Source: Streptomyces canus 299MFChir4.1 (GTDB lineage Bacteria > Actinomycetota > Actinomycetes > Streptomycetales > Streptomycetaceae). From it: DNA of 36,049 bases. Made by a program: the position numbers and the translations under genes. This document shows, piece by piece, positions 24,110 through 30,275 of this stretch. Each line of letters opens with the position of its first letter. Within the stretch, counting starts at the first letter, position 1. The stretch covers positions 38,774-74,822 of the forward strand of contig NZ_KB911618.1 in assembly GCF_000383615.1 (NCBI RefSeq). The letters run 5' to 3'. The notes below the pieces were generated by a model. The model did not search any database. It was given only the letters and a program-made list of their open reading frames with translations, and was not told the origin of the DNA.

Positions 24110-25198
24110 TCAGGCACGCACCGGTTGGGCCGTCTCCCGTTGGGCCGCCTCCCGCCGGAAGGCCCACCGCATCTCCGGTTCCACCACGCACCGCAGGGCG
24201 CGCCGGACCGGTGGGGTGCACAGGGCGGTCACAACGCCGGCGGCGAGGAGGGCGACCGCGCCCACACCGAGCGGCCCGTGGACCCAGGCGGGCCCGTACC
24301 AGCCCCAGAACCGGGCGCCCTGGACGAGAAAGCCGTGCAGCAGGTAGCCGTAGAGCGTGCCCGCGCCCAGCACGGTGAACCGGGTCCGCCGCCCGGGGAC
24401 GAGTGCGAGGAAGCACCCGACCAGGACGAGCGAGCACCCGAAGGCGACCAGGGTCATCACCGGCCCCGACCAGGCGGGCGCGTCCAACTCCTGGGCGCTG
24501 TCCCGGTGGTAGAGCCATGCGCCGCTCATCCGCGGCACCACCCAGTAGGCCGCCAAGAGCGCGACGGCGAACACCGGCCCGGCGAGCAGCCGTACCGCCC
24601 GCCGACGCACCAGCCGGAAGTGCTCGGGCCTGAGCGACAGACCCAGCACGAAGTACGGCAGGAACTGCAGGACCCGCTGCAGGTCGAGGTCGTCACCGAT
24701 GGAGGGCGTGAGCGTCGCGAGCATCGCCACGGCGAGGGCGACCGACACCGGATGACGTACCCGCTTCCACAACGGGGTGCTCAGCCGCCACACGAACAAC
24801 GCCACCAGGAACCACGTCAGGTACAGCGGGTCCAGCAGACTCACCGGCCGGTCCGGCACCTGGTCCGTCCACCGCGTGAAGAAGGTGTACGCCGTCTCGA
24901 ACACGACGTACGGCACGACGAGCCCGGACACCAGCCGCCGCAACCGCCCCGGACTCGCGTCGAAGTTCCGCGAGAAGTAGCCGGAGACGATGATGAACGC
25001 CGGCATGTGAAAGGCGTACACGACCAGGTACAGCGCGGACACCGCCCGGCTCCCGTCCCGCAACGGCTCCCACGCATGCCCCACGGAGACCAGCACGATC
25101 GCCAGGTACTTGGCGTTGTCGAAGAAGGCGTCGCGGCCCGGGGGACGCTGCGCTGCGGGTCTCTCCGGAGGGGCCACGGTGACAAGTCGCTCGTGCAT
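24110..25198 (-). CDS. Acyltransferase-3-family membrane protein
   Basis: A 362-residue polytopic protein with about ten membrane segments. It opens with the family's FFDNAKYLAIVLVSVGHAWEP, whose His is the expected catalytic residue, then YAFHMPAFIIVSGYFSRNF and FLVALFVWRLSTPLW. The acyltransferase-3/OafA family moves acyl groups onto sugars or peptides at the membrane, and the 'fucose 4-O-acetylase-like' subgroup fits best. ATG 25198 gives the expected N-terminus; there is no decisive ribosome site. No glycan biosynthesis genes adjoin it, so the acceptor is unknown. It is the last clearly core-like gene before the accessory region. Confidence 0.88.
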   Translation of the reverse strand: MHERLVTVAPPERPAAQRPPGRDAFFDNAKYLAIVLVSVGHAWEPLRDGSRAVSALYLVVYAFHMPAFIIVSGYFSRNFDASPGRLRRLVSGLVVPYVVFETAYTFFTRWTDQVPDRPVSLLDPLYLTWFLVALFVWRLSTPLWKRVRHPVSVALAVAMLATLTPSIGDDLDLQRVLQFLPYFVLGLSLRPEHFRLVRRRAVRLLAGPVFAVALLAAYWVVPRMSGAWLYHRDSAQELDAPAWSGPVMTLVAFGCSLVLVGCFLALVPGRRTRFTVLGAGTLYGYLLHGFLVQGARFWGWYGPAWVHGPLGVGAVALLAAGVVTALCTPPVRRALRCVVEPEMRWAFRREAAQRETAQPVRA

Positions 25199-25369
25199 CC
25201 CGGGCGCCTCACCACTCCGGGAGCACCCCAAACTCCGTACATCCGTGCTGGTTGTACCCCAGCTCTCGGGGCGGGGGTGCCGGCGAGGGCCAGGTGGACG
25301 CCGGTACCCCGCCGAGCGCTCGCCACCGGCGTTGTGCCGCCAGCGGTGCAGCGCGCAGGTCGCGGCCAG

Positions 25370-25501
25370 GGCGATCGCGCGGGCGGCGGCGAGGCGCGCG
25401 CAGGTGTCCCCGCGCCGCAGGTGGGCGAGGACGAGCACGGCCTGACGGCCGGACAGGCAGCCGTCGCCCCCACCGGGTCCCGATCTCTCACCGCCGGGCA
25501 C
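25370..25501 (-). pseudogene. Fragment of an IS5-like transposase N-terminus
   Basis: Minus-strand reading gives CLSGRQAVLVLAHLRRGDT followed by CARLAA, which resembles the helix-turn-helix start of IS5-type transposases. The following residues no longer fit and no DDE part is present. It lies between the acyltransferase gene and a hypothetical gene. The match is short. Confidence 0.4.
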
Positions 25502-25507
25502 GCTGCC

Positions 25508-26173
25508 TCAGCTCATCGGATAGCCGATCTCCGCCATCTCCTCCGCGAGATCCGCCGGAGCGATCTCCGAGTTCAACGCGCTGACCACCTCTTCGGTCAG
25601 AGGACGCGAGGAGAAGACGTGACGAACGGCCTCCAGGTCGACGGGAACCTCGTAGTAGTCCTCGGCCCACCGCTGGAACGCCTCCGGTGAGCGATCGATC
25701 AGAAGTTGGAAGAGGTACCCGGCGCCGTCCGGATCGTCCGTTGCTCGGTCGGGAAAGTCGATCGTCCCTGCCTTCCAGCCATCGTCTCCCGTCTCTCGCC
25801 ATATGCACGCAGTGACGATGGGCATTCCGTCCTCGTCCGAGAACGCGGGCTCCTCGACGCACGGCCGGAAGACAGCCGGTACCTCGTCGAGCACTCCGGG
25901 CCATGGGCCGTCCGCTGCAAAGGGGCTCATGGGCGATTCATGATCGAATCCACGGATGTAGGTGCCGGCGGCCGAGAAAACGATGGAGTACTCGTCACCC
26001 GCCCCGTTACGCATCGAGGCCATCGATTCCTTCTCGGACCAGTGGTCGTTGAAGGAGTGGTACCGGTAGGCCCACTCAGGGCTCAGGACTGCCTCCACAG
26101 TGGCCATGGCACGGCAATGCTCACGGAGGACGGCTATCTCGGGCAACCGCCGAGCAACGTCTTGAACGGTCAC
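25508..26173 (-). CDS. Hypothetical protein, Trp/Asp-rich, unknown function
   Basis: A roughly 220-residue soluble protein with no recognised domain. Features include WAYRYHSFNDHWSEKESMAS, MRNGAGDEYSIVFSAAGTYI, and a C-terminal helical part ending AEEMAEIGYPMS. Similar proteins with the RNGSGDEYSI-type segment are common, single and uncharacterised in Streptomyces, and I recognise the pattern but no function. The start GTG 26173 is a guess; an ATG at the internal MATVEAVL would give a shorter form. It is flanked by transposase and tRNA fragments, so it may belong to the accessory region. Confidence 0.7.
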   Translation of the reverse strand: MTVQDVARRLPEIAVLREHCRAMATVEAVLSPEWAYRYHSFNDHWSEKESMASMRNGAGDEYSIVFSAAGTYIRGFDHESPMSPFAADGPWPGVLDEVPAVFRPCVEEPAFSDEDGMPIVTACIWRETGDDGWKAGTIDFPDRATDDPDGAGYLFQLLIDRSPEAFQRWAEDYYEVPVDLEAVRHVFSSRPLTEEVVSALNSEIAPADLAEEMAEIGYPMS

Positions 26174-26352
26174 CCGCCCATCCAAGCGCACGCCTCTGAC
26201 ACTGCGGCTTCGTGTCTGGCAAACGGCCGCTTGACCAGACCGACCGCCGAGAGCGTGACTCACCCGCGGCGATACCCCAAGATCCCGTCCCCGCCTCGTC
26301 CACAGACCCCGCCATACGGCCGCTCCAGGCTGCATCCGCCCGCACATACGCG

Positions 26353-26392
26353 AAGACCCCGACCTCAGCGTTTCCACTGGTGACGGGGTCTT
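26353..26392 (-). terminator. Hairpin after tRNA-Arg fragment 1
   Basis: AAGACCCCG (26353-26361) pairs with CGGGGTCTT (26384-26392) with a further partly paired inner stem. It is related in sequence to the hairpin at 27940-27975, sharing the GCGTTTCC loop area, and lies 18 bases past the tRNA 3' end on the minus strand. Confidence 0.65.
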
Positions 26393-26410
26393 TGGGCACC
26401 TCATGCAGGG

Positions 26411-26452
26411 TGCCCCCGGCAGGATTCGAACCTGCGCACATGGCTCCGGAGG
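26411..26452 (-). tRNA. 3' fragment of tRNA-Arg(CCG), copy 1 (att-like scar)
   Basis: On the minus strand 42 bases match the end of a tRNA: part of the anticodon arm with loop CTCCGGA, variable loop, T arm (GCAGGTTCGAATCCTGC) and acceptor strand CGGGGGC plus A. The 5' half is missing. 41 of 42 positions equal copy 2 (27985-28026); position 26441 differs. No intact tRNA-Arg is in the window. Between this and vapC (26453-26621) nothing else was recognised. Confidence 0.75.
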
Positions 26453-26621
26453 ACGCGGCAGTCCCAGACGTTCATGCAGGTCACGCGCATCGCTGACAGT
26501 TAGTCAGCCTCTCGGTCCCGTGTATGTCCCGCGAAAATGAAATGCCCCAAAGCTCTCAATGTCCCGCCAATGCGGCCTTCGGGACGTGCCGCCGAGCCTT
26601 CGTTCCTTGGTTGGTGCCCTA

Positions 26622-27038
26622 TTAGACCTTGATGACGGTGATGCGAGAGCCGCACAGGGCGGTTAGATCCTCGGGGTCTGAACTGAGAATCGTCGTCGGA
26701 CCGGGGGCGGCGAGGGCGGTGGCGCCGAGCATGGCGTCGATGGCGTATTTGTGGCCGTGCAGGCCGGCGTCGGCGAGGAGGGCGGCGGCGTGGCGGGCGA
26801 TAGGTTCGGTGACCGGTTCGATGACGAGGCGGGAGAGTGTCCACTCCAGGGCCGGGCGGTTGATGCGGGGGTGGACCACTTCCACGAGGGTGGCCGCGGA
26901 AGTGATCACCCGCAGGTCGTCGGCGCGAGCGAGGGCGAGCCAGCCGGTGACGGTGCGGTCGCGAAGGATGGCCTTGGCCAGCCCTTCGCTGTCGAGGACC
27001 AGAGTGCCGCCGGGGGTAGCGGAGGAGGGGCGGGTCAC
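26622..27038 (-). CDS. PIN-domain toxin, VapC-like RNase
   Basis: A 138-residue PIN-fold protein. The four acidic positions expected for the single-strand RNase site are visible: D16 (LVLDSEGLAK), E53 (LVEVVH), D101 (YAIDAMLG) and D121/D124 (LSSDPEDL). Such toxins cut initiator tRNA, rRNA loops or other RNA when free of antitoxin. The GTG start at 27038 overlaps the antitoxin stop by GTGA, the usual VapBC coupling. Length is within the family range, with no frameshift, so it should be intact. Confidence 0.9.
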   Translation of the reverse strand: MTRPSSATPGGTLVLDSEGLAKAILRDRTVTGWLALARADDLRVITSAATLVEVVHPRINRPALEWTLSRLVIEPVTEPIARHAAALLADAGLHGHKYAIDAMLGATALAAPGPTTILSSDPEDLTALCGSRITVIKV

Positions 27039-27298
27039 GCGGCGTTCGCCCCGCCTCGCGTCTGCTGCTGGCGGGCCTGCTGGAGTTGGTCGCGCAGAGC
27101 CTGGATCTCTTCGTCGGTGACGGGCCCGTGCTCGGCCTCGGCGACCTGGATGAGCTCGTTGAGATTGTCCCGCTCGATCTGTCGCGCGACGGCGGCGGCG
27201 ACATAGGCAGACAGGCCCGACGGGCCGCTGCGGGCCTTGGCGGCTTCGGCGATGTCGCGGGGCATGGTGATTGAGTACTTGCCGGTAGGGTCACTCAT
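27035..27298 (-). CDS. Antitoxin, ribbon-helix-helix-like, VapB-type
   Basis: An 87-residue protein. The N-terminal KYSITMPRDIAEAAKARSG plus GLSAYVAAAVARQIER looks like a ribbon-helix-helix DNA-binding domain. The C-terminal half (VTDEEIQALRDQLQQARQQQ) is a charged helix expected to bind the toxin. ATG 27298 has a GGGGAG site close in front; ATG 27307 would add MGS, and its first two bases lie in an operator repeat. Binding to the 12-bp direct repeat just upstream would give autoregulation, as known for TA modules. Confidence 0.85.
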   Translation of the reverse strand: MSDPTGKYSITMPRDIAEAAKARSGPSGLSAYVAAAVARQIERDNLNELIQVAEAEHGPVTDEEIQALRDQLQQARQQQTRGGANAA

Positions 27299-27305
27299 GC
27301 TCCCC

Positions 27306-27325
27306 ATCCTACCTTAGATCCTACC
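27306..27325 (-). promoter_or_regulatory. Direct-repeat operator/promoter of the TA pair
   Basis: GGTAGGAT occurs twice on the minus strand (27325-27318 and 27313-27306) with a four-base spacer, a 12-base period, so both faces align about one helical turn apart. Each contains TAGGAT, a good -10 box. The first repeat abuts the alternative ATG at 27307. Confidence 0.55.
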
Positions 27326-27939
27326 TGCATGCGGGAGTGGCGCAGCGAACTGTCGAGTCGCTCGCTGCGGATGGCTCCATCCTTGTCTTGGGGTGCGCAG
27401 AGGGGAGCGCAGCGGCGTCGTTGCTGCCGGGGCTTTATGGGCATCCAGGACGTTCACCTGAACAGAAGGGTGGTGGACGTCATGAGGAACGCGAAATCTC
27501 ACGCGCGCGGCGTCCCCGGCAGGAGACGTGAAAGCAGGGCCGTGGCCGTTCCGCGGTCGTCTCCAGCATGAGGAGGGAAGCCCCTGGCCGGCAGGAGCTT
27601 TCCGCTGGTGCCGAGGATCGTGGCGCTCCACTAGATCTGAAGCCCGTGAGGTACCCCGGTTTCAGGCTCTGACCCCTCGGCTCAGGAAAGTGGAACGGCC
27701 TGCTCAGACGTCTGCCTTGTTCGCTTCCCTGGCCGCAAGCATGCAGCTCACAAGCGGGTCGTGGCTCCAGGAACCCCGATTTAGACGCCTCCGTCCCGCG
27801 CATATCCCGCAGGGAGCGATGTCACGGGATCGGACAATTGGGATTTCGGTCGACCGGTGCGCCAAAATCCCAGGTAGGAATGCGTGGGTTGGCGAGTGCG
27901 CTGGCTTACTTGGCCGTTGCTGTTTCGGCATGCACAAGA
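27326..27939. other. Degenerate stretch without a supported gene
   Basis: About 610 bases with mixed codon use and no convincing ORF on either strand. It holds an inverted repeat TGGGATTT (27839-27846) / AAATCCCA (27865-27872). It probably derives from a lost part of an integrated element. Confidence 0.5.
27839..27872. repeat. 8-bp inverted repeat in the degenerate stretch
   Basis: TGGGATTT and AAATCCCA are perfect arms separated by 18 bases. It could be an operator or a hairpin; no adjacent gene supports either. Confidence 0.5.
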
Positions 27940-27975
27940 AAGGCCCTGACCGGCGTTTCCGCTGGTCAGGGCCTT
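27940..27975 (-). terminator. Strong hairpin after tRNA-Arg fragment 2
   Basis: AAGGCCCTGACC pairs with GGTCAGGGCCTT (12 bp), extended by four more pairs including one wobble, around a TTTC loop. It starts nine bases past the tRNA 3' end on the minus strand, the normal place for a tRNA terminator. Confidence 0.85.
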
Positions 27976-27984
27976 GATTTCCGG

Positions 27985-28029
27985 TGCCCCCGGCAGGATT
28001 CGAACCTGCGCACACGGCTCCGGAGGCCG
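27985..28029 (-). tRNA. 3' fragment of tRNA-Arg(CCG), copy 2 (att-like scar)
   Basis: 45 bases of a tRNA 3' half. The full anticodon arm CGGCCTCCGGAGCCG (28029-28015) shows anticodon CCG, followed by the variable loop, T arm and acceptor strand with discriminator A. No D arm or 5' strand follows at 28030 and beyond. Together with copy 1 this marks integration or excision at a tRNA-Arg gene. From 28030 to 28234 no gene was recognised; a short tandem GTCCACGGATGGTCCACGGA lies at about 28090-28110. Confidence 0.8.
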
Positions 28030-28234
28030 CTTTTATCCCACGTGTTTCAGCTGGTCAGGAGCCCAGGCGATGGCTGACCGTTCTGCTCCGGTCCACGGAT
28101 GGTCCACGGAACGGCGGCGCTAGCCAGCTGGCTCAGGAACACCATGGAACGGCCCAGACGCTTGGGCTTGTCCCCTGCTGTGCGCCGCTGAAGGCCGCCG
28201 CGCTCCAGAAAAACGCCAGCCCAGCAAGCAAGGA

Positions 28235-29719
28235 TCAGCTAACGAGTTTACGGAAGCGTTCAAATAGCAGCCGGAACTCCCCTGGGTAGGGTTGCTCCTG
28301 GTCTTCGTCATCGATCTCATTCGAGTCGGCAGGGGTATGTGCTGTGGTGACCTCATCGACTAGGTCTGAAAGATCGCTGTCGTCTAGAAGGAGCACGAAC
28401 TCATGGCGACTAAGCGCTGTGTCCCTGCAGCGCTGAAGGAAGTGGTCCTTATCGGTGAGGGACCGGCATAGCAGCAGTCCTACCTTTCCGCGTAGTGGCG
28501 AGAACCTGCCGCAAAGCTGATCCAACTCGGGATTCCCGAGCTCGGAGTAATAATTCTTGCATTCAACGAAAATGTGCGAGCTCGGATGGCCTTGTCGTGT
28601 TATCCATCCGAAAAACCCTTCAGTTGCGTTATTCGTGTATGTGATATCAACCCGCTTTCGGGATTGATCCAAGGGGTGTTCGACGACCGGGTAGGTCAGC
28701 CAAGGATAGAAGATCGCACTAAGGAGTGCGTGCACCCTGTGATGGTAATTAGTTGCATTCTCGGCACCGGGTGGCGTGTCAAGCACGTCGCTCAGAAGGT
28801 TCTGATAACTGACAGGTTTGGTCCCAGTGGCCGCGCTCAGCTCATCGTGATCGAGAGGACGGGATGGCTTCTTGCGCTTCTCCTCCTTGTAGTCGCGGAG
28901 AACTTGAGCGCGCGTTAACGTCAGGTCCACCATCTTTTCTTTGTCGCCACCGTACTCCTTTTCGACATCCATCTTGGTTACATATTTTCTCCCTGTCTTA
29001 GCGGTTTGTACGAGCTTGCTGCCTGGCTTATCGAGCTCCTCGTCTTGCAGGGTTGGCGCCAAATGGTTCCTAAAGTACTCCTCCTTGGTCAAATGCAGGT
29101 CGTGGCGGACGATTACCTTGGGCACCAACAGCAAAGGGCTTCCTGGTAGCAGCATGCGAGTATTTCCCTCCTCCCACTCGCAAGTGGAGTGATTCCAGAC
29201 AAGTCCGCTGTACACGCCGTCTTGCAGTTTCATGCCATAAATCGAGGCCATTGACTGCGTGTAAGAGATGAGCATCCCGCGAATGATGTTCGTGGTCACA
29301 TCGGAGATGATGTCTTTACCGATTCCTTCTATGAAGAGTGCAGTATCCTCCAGGTCCTCAAGCAAGCCAGTCTCCGCAGCCCGGCTTACCACTAGGTTGT
29401 TGGTAATGCGTTGCACGAGATAGGGACCCAGGCCTCGACCGCGTGACTTCCCTTTTGACAGGCCGAAGTGTGTCTCGTTCGGCTCCTGCAATCGAACAAG
29501 GAGCTCACGGAGCCGGTCCTGGTCGCCAGCGTTGATTGCGTCTACCACACTATGAAAGAAGGTTGAAAGCATAGTGTGACACTGACTTGACCACTCATCT
29601 GGAAGATTTTTTAGCGTGCTCGGATCGATATAAACGGGGGTGTCTTTTTCGACATCGACATCAACGAAGTCGAGAGTCGGCTGTGTTCGGCCCAGCTTGT
29701 AGTATTCGGAAACACGCAT
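28235..29719 (-). CDS. Orphan predicted PD-(D/E)xK nuclease protein, unknown function
   Basis: A 494-residue protein with visibly lower GC than the core genes. N-terminus MRVSEYYKLGRTQPTLDFV, then an unassigned helical region to about 320. The C-terminal domain (about 320-450) has a nuclease pattern: an entry helix with NYHHRVHALLSAIFYP, D358 in KRVDITYTN, E386-C-K388 in HIFVECKNYYSE, and Q401 in LDQLCGRFS. This resembles Mrr/restriction-type endonuclease folds. A very acidic segment follows (NEIDDEDQEQ), then a basic end. No methylase, helicase or partner subunit is beside it. The start ATG 29719 has a GGGGGG site. Probably a defence-type gene, but its target is unknown. Confidence 0.8.
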   Translation of the reverse strand: MRVSEYYKLGRTQPTLDFVDVDVEKDTPVYIDPSTLKNLPDEWSSQCHTMLSTFFHSVVDAINAGDQDRLRELLVRLQEPNETHFGLSKGKSRGRGLGPYLVQRITNNLVVSRAAETGLLEDLEDTALFIEGIGKDIISDVTTNIIRGMLISYTQSMASIYGMKLQDGVYSGLVWNHSTCEWEEGNTRMLLPGSPLLLVPKVIVRHDLHLTKEEYFRNHLAPTLQDEELDKPGSKLVQTAKTGRKYVTKMDVEKEYGGDKEKMVDLTLTRAQVLRDYKEEKRKKPSRPLDHDELSAATGTKPVSYQNLLSDVLDTPPGAENATNYHHRVHALLSAIFYPWLTYPVVEHPLDQSRKRVDITYTNNATEGFFGWITRQGHPSSHIFVECKNYYSELGNPELDQLCGRFSPLRGKVGLLLCRSLTDKDHFLQRCRDTALSRHEFVLLLDDSDLSDLVDEVTTAHTPADSNEIDDEDQEQPYPGEFRLLFERFRKLVS

Positions 29720-29742
29720 TGACGCCCCCCAGGTTCGCCGAC

Positions 29743-29759
29743 CGATCTTCCGCAGATCG
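29743..29759. promoter_or_regulatory. Perfect palindrome upstream of the PD-(D/E)xK gene
   Basis: CGATCT and AGATCG are perfect arms with a five-base spacer, 24-40 bases before the minus-strand ATG at 29719. Position and symmetry suit a repressor site. Confidence 0.4.
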
Positions 29760-30085
29760 ACATCAATACCCGGTAATGGATTTCTGTACGCTCAACAGCG
29801 CCGAGTTGGCTGAAAGTAGAGTCCGGGCGGGTCTGCGGCTGGGTGAGACGCCGGCACTAGTCCGGGGCGGCCTGGCTTCTCGAACGAGCAGGGCCTGAGT
29901 GGCGCGTTGCCTGCGGCGGGCGTGACGATGAGAGGGCCCGGAGGGTGCTCAACGCACAGATGGCCGACGGCTCCCTAATGCCAGAGCACCGCTTTATGAG
30001 TTCGGTCCGAGCCCGTTCCGGATGGCCGATGACTGGCATATCGGCCGCACAGGGACGCTGGTGTACGTCCCCGTCCAGCAACGTT

Positions 30086-30107
30086 GATGTCAGCTGTAGA
30101 TGTCAGC
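30086..30107. repeat. 13-bp-period direct repeat GATGTCAGC
   Basis: GATGTCAGC at 30086-30094 and again at 30099-30107. A near-identical arrangement (GATGTCAGC, then GATGCCAAC 13 bases on) occurs at 35271-35292. Confidence 0.7.
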
Positions 30108-30275
30108 CGTCCATCAGATCCGGGTGAGGACACGGTTCCAGCTTGGCCGTCGGACTGTCAGCCCCACTTCCACCAGACATGCCAGTTGGAGCATCCCCAG
30201 ACCACAGGACAGGTGCGGCAGTCGTCGTGTGTCAATTCAATGGCCGACTGTCCCAGGATGTGGTGAGGTCACTCT

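Larger units (their letters stand above)
29720..30275. other. Divergent intergenic region with decayed coding remnant
   Basis: About 555 bases between two divergent nuclease-like genes. On the plus strand, 29932-30087 reads as an open frame ending YEFGPSPFRMADDWHIGRTG and then TLVYVPVQQR plus stop, without a start, probably the tail of a lost gene. GATGTCAGC is repeated at 30086 and 30099. A possible promoter for the next gene is TGTCAA with CAGGAT about 18 bases on, near 30230-30260. Nothing else was recognised. Confidence 0.45.

Noticed and set aside
26212..26496. Plus-strand ORF reading PPAGFEPAHMAP
   Set aside because: This peptide is the well-known false translation of a tRNA T-arm region; it lies on the tRNA-Arg fragment.
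27838..28289. Plus-strand ORFs with RQDSNLRT and PPAGFEPAH
   Set aside because: Same tRNA-derived artefact on the second tRNA-Arg fragment; no ribosome site or codon bias.
30086..30107. Replication iterons
   Set aside because: Only two copies at this site and no replication protein nearby.
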